A stretch of DNA of 64,000 bases, taken from Trichomonas vaginalis G3. Lineage: Eukaryota > Parabasalia > Trichomonadida > Trichomonadidae. Where the stretch lies: contig NC_067207.1 of NCBI RefSeq assembly GCF_026262505.1, positions 15,778,082 through 15,842,081 on the forward strand. The letters run 5' to 3'. The number at the start of each line of letters is the position of its first letter. Positions within the stretch are counted from its first letter, which is position 1. The translations under genes were made by a program, and so were the position numbers. The notes under the pieces were generated by a model, which ran no database searches, had not been told where the DNA came from, and saw only the letters and a program-made list of their open reading frames with translations. This document shows, in pieces, positions 29,333 through 41,329 of this stretch.

Positions 29333-31150
29333 GTTGTAAACAGAAATTCATCAAAAGTGACACCTCAGAAAAGCTAAAATATTGAATTTTTGGAACTTTT
29401 GATAGAGCACGTTTTTAAATATTAATTAAAGTAAATGTATATTTTGTAAAGATTCTTTTTAATAAAAAAATAAAATTTTGAAGAAGAACACAAAATCTTC
29501 TGAAAAATAATATCACATAAACTCATATTATTTTCTAATATATAACTATTTTATATAAAAATCAAATTCAATGATCTTAAAAGCGAAGGATAAACCTCAA
29601 AATTTACGAATATAATGAGTGGGAATATAATGCTTATCTATCATAAAACCATATGAAATATCAATTTTTGCTTTACGCCTAATTTTTGACGACAATTAGC
29701 AAAAAATGTTAAATGTTAACACTCAGTCCATTTGAATATGAAAAATAAAATTGACTTTGATTAAATGTTTTTATTTATCATGCAATTCTTCTTGCGACCA
29801 AAGATTTGAATAAAAGTTCAAAAAATAAGATAGCTTAAAAAGTAATATACGGTAGTGTTTACTAATAGATGAATAGTATATAAATTCTATTAAAATGGAT
29901 TTGATCCAAAAAAATATAAAACCAAAAATAATTGTTATAATTTAAATGAAGAAGTAATTTAAAACGATTTTATTTATGATCAAATTTTATACCCTATATT
30001 TCCAACTCTTGGAAAATTTTCATGACCCCCTACCCAGGGTCCTAAAATGGGTATTTTCCTCACACAGACACCGTGGTTTTTTGAGCCGGGAAATAAATAG
30101 CGCAGACAGTTTCTACATATAGAGACATGCTTATACTTAGAGTTTGACTGGAATCTAAAGTGATTTTTTTCTGCATCGCGAAATCTAATGCAATCTCAAA
30201 ATCATGAAGAAACTGTGAATCGGAGCGCAATTTTTTAATATGTTAATATATAAAGGTACCCCTACTACTGCAAATGCTTCAAATGAAAATCTAAGAAATC
30301 AGATTAATTTGATCACATTAGTATAGTATTGGTCAAACCAAAAACTCATATGTTGATATATAGCCTATGGATATTCATATTATCTACTTTTCATTGAATT
30401 ACATAAGATTTAATAATCTCATAAATATTCTTTTTAATTTTCCGAATTCTGTGTGCATTTAGATTGCCCATACCTGTATATAATAATTCTAGAATGGTTT
30501 GGTTAGATATTAAGTTTTTTAGATTAATATTTTAACATTTTGATAAAACAAGCATTTGTTCCATTTTAGAATCGCCATTGAACTCTGGTTTGACTAACAT
30601 GATGTTGTATGATCAAATAAATTCTAACTTCATGAGATAAATTTTGAAATTAGAAAATGCGATATCTGACTCAAATATTTATATGAACACATTTAACATT
30701 CAATGATAAACTAAAGTACTATACAGCAGATTCGATTTGGCTTATATTTTATATAATCAACTAATAACCCTATAAAATTGTGCTATTCACGTTGCTCAAA
30801 GATGTATTGAACATTCACTACTTGTGTATTGATAAAATTAGATATAGATTCTAATGTAAATCGATATTTTGAAAATTCATATATATTTTGTCTTGGTTTG
30901 GCATTTGATCGTGTTGAAACCGGAATTGCAATATATATCATCTAAATATATAACTATCAAAATATGAGCTATAGATTTTTAAATTATTCTCCTGAATATG
31001 AGTGACTAACATAATTATATTGAATTGAGTAGTAAGAATCTTAAATATTAGAATCTGACGATAATTTATTATAACTGTATAAAGGAACAAGACTATAAAT
31101 GATGATGAAAATAAAGATTAAATTTAAATCTGAAAATTTGAAAACATTAA

Positions 31151-31433
31151 GTGTATTGTGCACTCTTGTCGGTCACAGTGTCTCATTCTGGGAGACATTG
31201 CCTCTGAATGTCTCCCAGAATGAGACAATCTTCTGCAATCAGAATGTGATTGCAAAACTTTCAACCGACAAGAGTGTATTGTGCACTCTTGTCGGTTGAA
31301 AGTTCTGCAATCAGAAGAAGATTGTTGAACAATCCGCCATTCCAGGAGGCATGAGCTTGTTATCTCTCCTGAAATGGTACATATTTGATAATTCATGGAG
31401 CAGAACTTTGCACGCAATCAGACAAAAGATTGC
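31151..31433. repeat. Stem-loop array 3 (inside the TA element)
   Basis: Perfect or near-perfect hairpins: 31180-31199 pairs with 31207-31226, 31234-31241 with 31247-31254, 31257-31277 with 31284-31304 (21 bp), about 31338-31350 with 31364-31376, and 31412-31433. Outer pairings also enclose inner ones: CACTCTTGTCGGT at 31161-31173 pairs with ACCGACAAGAGTG at 31265-31277. GC content is well above the flanks. Confidence 0.85.
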
Positions 31434-31821
31434 GACAGAGTAACTGGGAAGACAGCAACTTGAAGCGAAGTTTTGTTTTCGAGTCTTTGGTTAAGAAATC
31501 TTAACAAAAAAACAAAGAAAAAAATCAGATAAAGTTGTCAATAACTTCATCAGTTAATGCTCACCTATGGGAGGTGTTTTGCGAGAGCTGGGGGTATCTT
31601 GGTGAGTACTCAGGAGGCCAAGAAGGGCACCCCAACCGACATTATCCTGATGAATTCAGTTGTCAACCATTCTGAAAACCGCCGAAACCGTCGTGTGTAG
31701 AGAAATTGTTTAAATTTATTTGTTTCAGATTTAAATAAAAATAAGAAATGTTTACTATTATGGATTTTGAAATTTTTTTAAATTAAGAGTAGGAGATGAG
31801 ACAAATTTAAATTTTTAAGAA

Positions 31822-32060
31822 ATATTTGGAAGGGCGTAAGATACGCCAACTTAAATATATTATCAAATGAGAGAAAATCACTCAACAAAAAAACAATTCT
31901 TTCAAAAAGTTTGACATTGATCTTTCTAATACATATTTTTGGAAGGGCGTAAGATACGCCAACTTAAATATATTATCAAATGAGAGAAAATCACTCAACA
32001 AAAAAACAATTCTTTCAAAAAGTTTAAAATTGATCTTTCTAATACATATCCTATGGAAGG
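31822..32060. repeat. Two ~113-bp tandem units plus the start of a third
   Basis: GGAAGGGCGTAAGATACGCC occurs at 31828 and 31941, with the following ~90 bp almost identical. A third partial start (GGAAGG) lies near 32055. The unit carries a small GGCGTAAGATACGCC palindrome. Confidence 0.85.
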
Positions 32061-33628
32061 AGTTTACATTCTCAAAATAAAAACCAGTTCAAAATCTTAT
32101 TATTCCTTGAATAAAAATCATTTAATTTCAAATCCATTCCAAATCCTTAAATCTGTATTAAAATCATTTTGCCAACAACCAATACAATACAAATTACATT
32201 TCCATATATCTTCTTGTCCATTTTAATTTTTTATCTCATTTTATTTAATTTTATTTAAAGCATATAGACATCGAGATCCTTTACACATAGTTATATAAAA
32301 GTCAAATACATAATAAATTCTTAATTCTAGAGATATCTCAAAATCTCATTTTTTTAATTTAAAATACCTTTCATTTTTCACAGTACGATCACAACAAACA
32401 AGCCATTTACTAATTAACACATATAAGAAAAATATCAAATTACAAAACAACTTTCAATATCATTCGCATCAAATTCTATTTTTTCATAATTATCAACTAC
32501 ATGTTATTATATAATATATGTCGGCGCATATTCCACTCTATACAAGTGTCAGACACACTCACACAAAGCTGTGAGATTCATACCTCTATCAGTAGGACTT
32601 CTCAAATCAAGAACACATATGTTTCACTATCGCACATCTGTGTAGGATCTAATTAACCCTTTGGACTGGTACTTCAAAATTTGATAATTTGATAATTTCA
32701 TGTGATATCATCATTTGCCTTTAAAACAACTGTGCGTTAAACAAGACACGTTTCTCTATCATAATGCAAAATATCAAAGTTTGGGAGATTCCCAAAGTGT
32801 CTGAAACTGATCATAAGGGTGAAAAACCGTTTTCCAGAAGTTGGGAACGTAGGGTATATTTTTTTGGATCAAATCCATTTTAATAGAATTTATATACTAT
32901 TCATCTATTAGTAAACACTACCGTATATTACTTTTTAAGCTATCTTATTTTTTGAACTTTTATTCAAATCTTTGGTCGCAAGAAGAATTGCATGATAAAT
33001 AAAAACATTTAATCAAAGTCAATTTTATTTTTCATATTCAAATGGACTGAGTGTTAACATTTAACATTTTTTGCTAATTGTCGTCAAAAATTAGGCGTAA
33101 AGCAAAAATTGATATTTCATATGGTTTTATGATAGATAAGCATTATATTCCCACTCATTATATTCGTAAATTTTGAGGTTTATCCTTCGCTTTTAAGATC
33201 ATTGAATTTGATTTTTATATAAAATAGTTATATATTAGAAAATAATATGAGTTTATGTGATATTATTTTTCAGAAGATTTCATTCTATATGCCTATGAAA
33301 AGTACTCTCAAAACTAACTTTTTCCTAATTATAATTAAATCTAGAATATTGTATTATGCTTAGTATTATTTCATTTTTCTCATTCAATTTAGAATTTACA
33401 AATGTCAAAAAATTGAGAGCTGTCACTTTTGATGAATTTCTGTTTATTACAAGACTAATTTGAAGGCCATTCATATGTTCTGGAGAGAGGTTTCGTGACT
33501 TGCAGAATAATCTGCATATATGTATAGTTGCCTTGGCCATGTGATGTAAAATTTTTCGATCGTATTTAAAAAAATTACAGGGGTCTTACATCATTGAAAA
33601 AATAAGATAAAATAGGATTCAATAAAAA

Positions 33629-35017
33629 ATGGATATCATTGAGTTCCTTCAGTACATTTGGAAAAACTTTGGTATTCTAGCTATATTATTCTTTACAGAT
33701 CTCTCACTTTGGCCTCAAGCCCGCTACTTACTTCCTAAAATAAAATCGAGAACAGTTGCCAGTATTTATCATATTGTTTCCGGTTTGCTTTTCTGCTTAG
33801 TATTATTCGGAAAACAGCTTCCTTTTGCTATTGCTATGGCTTTCGGCACATGGCTTACATTAAATATGCACATTGGCATTGCAATTGCCGTTGATTGCTT
33901 CTTCAACACATTGATTCATATTTATCTCATTGTTTTCCTTGGTGGCCAATGGAAATTCGAAGTATCCACAATCGGAATGATCATGTTCCACAAAGTCCTC
34001 GGAACAATTTTCAATCTCTACTACGGAAAGAAGATGAAAGCCGGCGAAAAGATCAAGAGGAAATTCCACGAGGATATGGCCATATTCGAAAGACCACCTC
34101 TTCTTGAATGGCTAGCTTTCTGTTTCACTCCATTTGGAGGCAATTCTGGTCCAGCCATCGAATTCAAGCTCTTCAGTGTTATCCTCGATGCCGGCACCAG
34201 CGAACATATCAAGGATGACTCTAAAGATCGCAAGCTCGCCCGCAGTCGCTGGATCCACTCCATTGTCATGGCTTTAGTCAATTTCGTCCTCATGCCATAC
34301 ACAAAATTCGAAGTTTACACTGGCAAATGGTTCACAAGCCTTCCATTCTACGTCAGACCAATTGTTACCCTCTTAATTACTCTCGCAAACATTACACGTT
34401 ACCTTTGCGCATGGCTTAACGTCGATGCTGCTTACTACGAACTCGGACTTGGAAGCTGCGGCTTCGCAACATACGAGGATGTCACAAACGGCACAATTCC
34501 AGAATTATTACAGACAACATCTGTTGGCCGCTGGATTCAAGAGTGGAACCACACCGCCCATCTTTTCTGGAAGAAATACCTCTTCTATCCAATGCTTGAC
34601 AACGGAGCTCCTTATGTTTACGCTCATAACGCTGTTTTTGCCGCTTCTGCTCTTTGGCATGGTTTCCATCCAGTATATTACATGGTTCTTCCAGAAATGC
34701 TCATGGCAACAAACGCTGACTTGATTTTCGAAAAGCATTTCCCAATTACCGAGAAAACACCATTCTGGAAGACAATTCCAAGAAGAATCTGGGTTATTTC
34801 AACCATGTTGAACTCAATCTCTCCATGGTGGTACAGATCTGCACACGCAGTTATCACAATCAAGAGAAATAACTACTGGTTCTTCCCAATTTACGAATTT
34901 ATTGTCTGGTCTGCTGCAATGATATATGACAAGACACATCCAATCAAGAGGCAAAAACCAGCTAAGCCACAGAACGCAGAACAGCCTCAGAATACAGAAA
35001 AGCCTAAGGCTGAATAA
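33629..35017 (+). CDS. MBOAT-family membrane-bound O-acyltransferase (lysophospholipid acyltransferase-like)
   Basis: 462 residues with many hydrophobic segments (for example FGILAILFFTDLSLW, IYHIVSGLLFCLVLFG, AIAMAFGTWLTLNMHIGIAI). The two MBOAT active-site signatures are present: WNHTAHLFWKKYLFYP near residue 304 (the Asn site) and ALWHGFHPVYY near residue 341 (the His site). PFGGNSGPAIEFKLF near 170 also fits the family. The C-terminal tail is Lys/Pro/Gln-rich and probably cytosolic. The MBOAT1/2/5/7 group moves acyl chains from acyl-CoA to lysophospholipids in the ER; the head-group preference cannot be read. A TCATTG about 39 nt upstream is a possible but distant initiator. Confidence 0.88.
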   Translation: MDIIEFLQYIWKNFGILAILFFTDLSLWPQARYLLPKIKSRTVASIYHIVSGLLFCLVLFGKQLPFAIAMAFGTWLTLNMHIGIAIAVDCFFNTLIHIYLIVFLGGQWKFEVSTIGMIMFHKVLGTIFNLYYGKKMKAGEKIKRKFHEDMAIFERPPLLEWLAFCFTPFGGNSGPAIEFKLFSVILDAGTSEHIKDDSKDRKLARSRWIHSIVMALVNFVLMPYTKFEVYTGKWFTSLPFYVRPIVTLLITLANITRYLCAWLNVDAAYYELGLGSCGFATYEDVTNGTIPELLQTTSVGRWIQEWNHTAHLFWKKYLFYPMLDNGAPYVYAHNAVFAASALWHGFHPVYYMVLPEMLMATNADLIFEKHFPITEKTPFWKTIPRRIWVISTMLNSISPWWYRSAHAVITIKRNNYWFFPIYEFIVWSAAMIYDKTHPIKRQKPAKPQNAEQPQNTEKPKAE

Positions 35018-35831
35018 AATCTTTTAGAATAAATTATTCTCTTTGTAAATGACTTCTGATTACTTTTTTATAAGAGACATATCTATGAATCCAATTCCTC
35101 TGAAAACTTCCATCCAAAATCAGAAATTATACCTTCATATTTTTATCTACGTTCAGAAACAAATTACTCCATTTTGTCACTTCTTTTCGAGGCTCTCCAG
35201 CACAATATTTACTCCCCTGATGAGAAATTATGATGGTAAAGGTCCTTCTAATCTTCTAATGTGATGGTTCCATTGAGGAGCTCGTCCGGATGGCCATAAG
35301 ATGAATCACATATTATACCATTATTTGTAATCCCTCCTTGATCACACAGTTACTTGAAGATCCATTCTTCAAATTTCGTCGTGTGTCAATATCTATCGCT
35401 ATTTCTGTCGCTGCAACACGTGTTTTCATATTTATAAGCGATTTAATTGCATAGTGGACAACATTTTCAACTCCAATGAGGTTTACAATATTGTGATCTT
35501 TATTGTCATTGATTGCACGTAATTTCATAACTATAGTTTTCTCCATCTTTGGCAATCACATCCTTTATCCTTGTAAAGTTACAATGATTGATTGCTCGGC
35601 GTATTCAATTGATGTAGAATACGTTTTCCACATTCTAATTAAATAAAATTCAATTATGTTTGCATTTTTGTTCAACAATATGGATTGATATGAAATGCTT
35701 CATGTGAATTATGGCCCAGTTCATAGATTTCACTATGGAAAAAAAACAATAAAAAATCATAAAAAGACGATTATTGTATTGTATTTACTCTTAATTTTCA
35801 CAAAACCTCATTAAAATTAATGAAGGACTAA
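35018..35831. other. Intergenic, no supported gene
   Basis: Short frames on both strands (for example an 80-codon minus-strand frame at 35313-35555) show no recognisable motif and are likely chance or old remnants. The region is less AT-rich than most spacers, so a decayed gene is possible. Confidence 0.4.
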
Positions 35832-38800
35832 GAAATATTATTTTATCTAACTCAAATATCTTCGTGTTTCTCATTCAGAACTCAACAAACAACATTATTC
35901 GTCGAAGGAACTGGAACTCTCACAGCTACCGAATTAACACAAAACTGCGACAGGAATTCTGTCAAAATCGTACATGTTGGAGAAGGCTGTACGGCATTAC
36001 AAGAAGGTACATTTTATTACTTTTCAGTTTTAGAAGATATTTATCTTCCATCTACTTTACAACAAATAACAGGTTATGATACATATTACTGTTATGCATT
36101 CAAAAATTTTTATCTTCCTAATGCGAGTGAATATTTAGAACTTGATAATTATGGTGCATTATATTTCAAAGGAAAAAATCACCTTATTAGATTACCCCCA
36201 CAGAAAACATCATTTGACTTTTCATCAGAGACAACTATTATTGGATCCTATGCATTTACAGAATGTGCAAATATCAAAACTTTGAATATCCCACAAAAAA
36301 TCACATCAATCGGATATGGTTTTGCTAGAACATCAAATTTCGAAAAAATTTGCATGGGAAAAGGCTGTCGAGCTTCGACTATCAGTGGCTGGGATTATAT
36401 AATTTACATGGAATATGTTTTTGTTTCTAAATATGTTAAAACAATTGAAACCAAAGCATTTTATTCGGATTTAAAATTAAATACTATTGAATTTGAAGAA
36501 GGAAGTGAACTTATATCGATTGGAAATTTAGCATTTTATTGCGCAAATATTGTTAACTTCAGCTTTCCTTCGAAATGTGTAAATATATCATCATACATTT
36601 TCAATCAAGTTGGCAGTTTGACAAGAGTTTATATTCCTGCTTCTTTAGTTGAAATAGATATTGATGCATTTACAGGTGCATCAAATATAGAATTGATAGA
36701 AATTGATCCAGAGAATCCAGTATATGAAGTTATATATCCAGCAACGCTTATGTCGAAGAATGGAAAGAAAATCGTATACATGTCATCATCAACAACATCA
36801 TTCACTATACCTTATTCTCTCTCCAGTTTTGGGAAGACTATTTTTCAATCATGCACTCAACTGACGAGGATTAATGTTGAAGCATCGAATCCAAAATATG
36901 GCTGTGATGGCGGTATTGTCTACACTAAAGGATTCGTAACTGCAATTGCATGTATTGGAGGCATTACTTCTGTTACTCTGAATCCTAATTGTATTGCGAT
37001 TGGAGAATATTGTTTCAACAACTGTACAAAACTTACAAATGTTAAATTAAACGAAGGATTACAATATATCGGATCTTTTGCCTTCTATACAACTGCATTC
37101 ACATCAATCAATATTCCATCATCTGTAACAACTCTTTTGTATTACTGTTTTTATGCTTCCAAATTACAAAATATTGAATTCTTTGGAGAGGGTCCCACTA
37201 CAATATACGGTGAATGTTTTTCAGAAAGTCTTATTACAAAAGTTCGTTTTGGAAAAAATTTACAGTCACTTGATTATGTAGGGTTCTATCATTGTAATTC
37301 ACTTGAATCTGTTACATTTCATCCTGATTGTTCTGTAAGTTTTTTACGGAGTCAAATATTTCAATATTGTCCTAAATTAAACAATTTTGTACTCCCAAAA
37401 TCAGTTGAAAAAATAACAGATAGATGTTTTTCCGGAACAAAATCTTTAACAAACTTTGCAATAGCAGAAGGGTCAAAGCTGAATTATATTGATGAGCTAG
37501 CATTTGAAAACTCTGCAATAGAATCAATTTCACTTCCATCATCAATAAAAACTATTCAGGTGAATGCATTTAGCGGTTGTTCTCAGTTAAAGTCAGTTAA
37601 ATTTTCAAAATTTATTGATTTGAAAGTGTTTGGAGGAGGAATTTTCAAGTCTTGTACATCATTGCCTACAATCGAGATTCCTGCATCTGTGACAACATTC
37701 GATCCATCATCCGTTGGTTACTGCTCATCTCTGACGTCGATAAACGTCTCAACTGATAACAAGAACTATGTTAGCAAAGATGGCATCGTCTACACGATAA
37801 ACAAAGAGAAGCTTGTCTGCTGCCCTGGTGGAAAAACGTCAGCTTTCATATACAAAAACATAATCATCATCGGTTCTAACGCATTCTGGGGATGCTCTAA
37901 GTTGAATAATCTTACATTCGAGGATGGATGCAAACTTAGGATTATCGAAGAAGGAACATTCTACTCGTGCACATCTCTATACCGCGTCGACCTTCCCACG
38001 TCTCTTGAGACAGTCAAGCAGAGTGCTTTTGCAGGATGCACTAAGCTCGCAATCATCACTTTCCCTGACTTCGCTTTGGTAGATTTGGACTATGAGTCTA
38101 TCTTCGCTGACTGCACATCGCTGACTACTTTCTCTTTCGGAAGATTCTGCGCTCTAAACGCACTGGGAGAAAAAATATTCTCAAACTGCGAAAATCTGTC
38201 GACGATCAACATACCTGCAAACTGCACTACGATAAGAGCGAACGCGTTTTTGAACTGCGTCTCTCTGACAAATATATCTGTTGAGGCTAACTCGAAAATG
38301 TCTACTATCAGTGAGACAGTATTTGCAGGATGCACATCACTGACGAATTACACTGTCCCTGACTCTTTCGTAAGTATAACTTCTTCTTGCTTCGGAGGTG
38401 CTCCTTCTATAACAACAGTTAACATAAGACCTAATCTCGCAATCACCTCTATTGGAAGCAACGCGTTTTCATCTTTCAGACTGAAGTATTTCAACATCGG
38501 AGATGGCACAACGATATCTCGAATCGATTCTTATGCATTTGCAGATACACAGATAGAGACTTTCTTCCTCGAGTGTGATGTATACTTATCATCTTACGCA
38601 TTCAAGAACTGCACGAATCTTAAGTCAATAGGAATTCGTCGCATCAAGAGAGATCCCGAGTCAACATCTAAGAAACTGATGTCAATCCCGTCATCGTCTA
38701 GTCAGGAATACTACTCAATTCCAGAAGGTCTATTCTCAGGATGCGAATCTCTCGAGAGCGTAAGAATAAACAAGAACATCGACTTGATATCTGATTACGC

Positions 38801-39273
38801 CTTCATGAACTGTTTCAAACTCTTTCACTATTCCTCCGTCGGTTGTATACATCGGCGACAAGTCATTCATGAACTGCAGCATGGTTACTAATGTTCCTGC
38901 TATGGTGCAGCACATAGGAAACCTCTCATTCTACGGTTCTGATGTTGGTCGTATCCTTAAACTCTGCTTAGGAGCAACCTATGTCGGATCCTCTGCTTTC
39001 ACGAAGACCGCTGTGAACTTGATCTACTACTGCGGAGTGAGAGACTTTTCTCATTTCTCTTCCTCATTCGAATCTGGAGCTAAAGCGATCGTATCTGATT
39101 CTTATCCATCATACATCCTTTGTGGTGCTGCTACATATCACATCACTGCAAACTCATGCAGCGATGTGATGCAAACTAACTTCAATCACGATGCGCTCGC
39201 AAAAAGGCTTGAAAATATTATTGCACCTTCAACTTTTATTATTGCTTCTACTAAAAATCTTGGACTTTGGTAA
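35832..39273 (+). pseudogene. BspA-like leucine-rich-repeat surface protein; no start codon in frame, one frameshift
   Basis: The frame is open from 35832 and reads FVEGTGTLTATELTQNCDRN, the usual N-terminal start of the mature trichomonad BspA-like proteins. No in-frame ATG precedes it. Continuous TpLRR/BspA repeats follow to about 38820 (for example IGSYAFTECANIKTLNIP, IGEYCFNNCTKLTNVKL, IGSNAFWGCSKLNNLTFEDG). Near 38820 (AAACTCTTTCACTATTCC) the repeat register shifts frame; the same repeat pattern resumes in the frame that is open to 39273 (VVYIGDKSFMNCSMVTNVP). The C terminus (STFIIASTKNLGLW) has no membrane segment. Members of this large family are secreted or surface proteins linked to host-cell and bacterial contact. 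Base composition changes within the gene: about 37650-39200 is richer in C- and G-ending codons than the first part. Sequencing error is an alternative explanation for the frameshift. Confidence 0.8.
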
Positions 39274-39488
39274 AAAACATATTATATCTATAATATGATG
39301 CTTCTTCTTAATCCATGGTATTATTTTATTATTTCTTTTTCATATTATGAACTAAATAATATAGTATACAATCTATTAACATTATGATTAGAATAATGAA
39401 TTATTGGGATAATTCTTGAGTTTTATTTTGAAGCATTGATACATCAGAAAATTTATTTAAATTTTATTATAGGTAACAAGGAAATTGT

Positions 39489-40712
39489 TTATTTTGTCTT
39501 GTTTAAATTAAAGATTTCTACTATTTCTTTGTAATTACGCCTGGATGCTATATAAAGAGGGGTAGATCCATCTTTGTTTTTAGCATTGATATTTGCACCA
39601 TTTGAAATAAGAATTTCTGCGGTTTCTTTACTATTATCTCTAGCTGCATAATGAAGAGAGGTACATCCATATTCATCTTCAGCATTGATATCTGCACCAT
39701 TTGAAATAAGAATTTCTGCGATTTCTTTACTATTATTCATGGCTGTATAATGAAGAGGGGTACATCCATATTCGTCATTAGAATTGATATCTGCACCATT
39801 TGAAATAAAATATTCTAAAAGTGATGAAAGATGGAAATTCGGAGAATAAACAAAACATGTGTTGATGTCATTTGTTTGATCCAAGTAAACTAAAAATGAT
39901 TGAAGATTATTGTATTTAAAGCACAATTCTATATCAATTTTTATATTGTGTTCATTCATCAAAAATGTAACAAAATCGATATTGTGTGATATTATTGCAT
40001 ATTCCATGCATTCATTATCTGGCTTATGTACTTTCAAGCATTCATTCAGAATGGCTTGATTTCCACCCAAAAACGAATATCTAAGACAATTTGGAGTGAT
40101 TTCTGATTGAAATTTCGTTATTAAAAACTTAAAACAATCAACAGATCCATGATAACAACATAATTCAAGTAACGAAAAACCTCCTCTTGAATATGGATAT
40201 AAATCACTTTTTAATTTTTGATTTTTATCAAATCCTTCTCCTTCTGTAAAATTTATAAATGATATTTTGTCATCATCCATAATAGATCTGTGAATTGTTT
40301 TTTGTTCGTGAATATCAGATGAATAATGAGCATCTTCAAAATTGTTAAAACTTTTTTGCCCGTTTTCATTCAATACAATATTGTATTCTTTGTAGAAAAG
40401 GTAATTAAAAACCATGTTGATTTTGTTGACCTGATTTAGATGGTATTCGTCAACAATTTGTTTGGCAATCGCTAAATATGACTTCATGTAGCGGTTGTTA
40501 TAAATTGAAAGTTGAGATATTTTATTGATAATTTCTCCAGGCGGAATTCGATAAGAGTTGATCAGGTTTTGTTCGATTTTTTTGTAAATTGCGTTTAATT
40601 TTTCTTCGTCATTTGTTTTCAGCCTGTACAAAGCATTGAAGACATCATTATATCCTGTAAAAATCCCCATCAATTTGTCATAATGAGTTTGGTTTGCTTT
40701 TCCCTTGGACAT
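39489..40712 (-). CDS. Ankyrin-repeat protein with DUF3447-type N-terminal region
   Basis: 407 residues. The N-terminal helical region (GIFTGYNDVFNALYRLKTND, ISQLSIYNNRYMKSYLAIAK, YLFYKEYNIVLNENG) and middle region (LLELCCYHGSVDCFKFLITK, YAIISHNIDFVTFLMNEHNI) match the frameshifted gene at 22871-24158. Three canonical ankyrin repeats close the protein (GADINSNDEYGCTPLHYTAM, GADINAEDEYGCTSLHYAAR, GANINAKNKDGSTPLYIASR). Here the repeats have diverged, unlike the identical repeats in the relative. Start at 40712 (MSKGKANQ); the preceding codon is TTG. Cytosolic protein-binding scaffold by fold; function unknown. Confidence 0.85.
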   Translation of the reverse strand: MSKGKANQTHYDKLMGIFTGYNDVFNALYRLKTNDEEKLNAIYKKIEQNLINSYRIPPGEIINKISQLSIYNNRYMKSYLAIAKQIVDEYHLNQVNKINMVFNYLFYKEYNIVLNENGQKSFNNFEDAHYSSDIHEQKTIHRSIMDDDKISFINFTEGEGFDKNQKLKSDLYPYSRGGFSLLELCCYHGSVDCFKFLITKFQSEITPNCLRYSFLGGNQAILNECLKVHKPDNECMEYAIISHNIDFVTFLMNEHNIKIDIELCFKYNNLQSFLVYLDQTNDINTCFVYSPNFHLSSLLEYFISNGADINSNDEYGCTPLHYTAMNNSKEIAEILISNGADINAEDEYGCTSLHYAARDNSKETAEILISNGANINAKNKDGSTPLYIASRRNYKEIVEIFNLNKTK

Positions 40713-41329
40713 CAACCAAAAATTTTAGACAAAAGTGTATTTTCCCTAAAAAATTCAGTGCATTTTTCAAAAATAATCATATCAGTAGATAGGGTATAAT
40801 ATAGAGGAGCTTTATGAATAACTTAAAATCCGGGAAACTCAATATTCAACGAGAAAAACGCTTAACGAATCTCACTTTCGGTGTAAACATCACATAAAAT
40901 TGAGAGGGCTTTCTGGTCGGAAGCCTCTCTTACGAATATTAGAAAACCTCTAACTGATGATGAAATTTCTGAAATATTTAATAGCAGAACTAAAGCGGGT
41001 ATGTTAATTACGTTTCTTTTGTTCATGAAATGAAAATCTTTAATAAATATTATTAGTGTTTGATAATTTTTTCTTCATCTGGAAACTTGATTCATGATTG
41101 TCTAACTAAGGACTGTTTACTACTGATAAATAACTCAAAACAATTATGAGCTCTGACGATTTTTGAATTTGTAAGCGTGAAAGGCTGATCACTGTGGTAC
41201 AAATTGATTTCTCACACTAAATTAACACTGATTTGAAATTTTGCTCTGTTCCTGTAAAAATAAATTAACAAGCATATCATGTGATTTATTGATCTGCAGT
41301 GTGAAGATATATATTTAATCAAATATAAT
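40713..41329. other. Intergenic, one small hairpin, no gene seen
   Basis: Contains a GAGAGGGCTTTC/GAAGCCTCTC hairpin near 40901-40928. No supported frame. Confidence 0.5.

Larger units (their letters stand above)
29992..32854. mobile_element. TA-flanked non-coding DNA transposon nested in the foldback element
   Basis: TA lies at both borders (29990-29991 and 32855-32856). Imperfect inverted ends start CCCTATATTTCCAACTCTTG on the left and, read inward, CCCTACGTTCCCAACTTCTG on the right. The solo foldback copy at 4497-5750 preserves the uninterrupted centre and acts as an empty-site reference. TA duplication is the mark of Tc1/mariner-type transposition. No frame longer than ~100 codons is present, so it is non-autonomous or gutted. 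Confidence 0.75.
29333..33451. mobile_element. Foldback element, copy 2, carrying a nested TA-flanked element
   Basis: The ends match the 4497-5750 element, including its unequal sub-terminal stretches and ~490-bp inverted arms (about 29495-29910 and 32865-33285). AGACT flanks both sides (29328-29332 and 33452-33456), consistent with a 5-bp target duplication. The central AT-rich segment is in the opposite orientation to that in the 4497-5750 copy. The centre is interrupted by the 2.9-kb element at 29992-32854. No transposase frame is present in the arms. Confidence 0.8.

Noticed and set aside
29992-32854. Hidden mariner transposase in the TA element
   Set aside because: No frame of useful length on either strand and no DDD/DDE-type motif seen.
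35313-35555. 80-codon minus-strand frame
   Set aside because: No recognisable motif, no initiator, and isolated between genes; not enough to call a gene.
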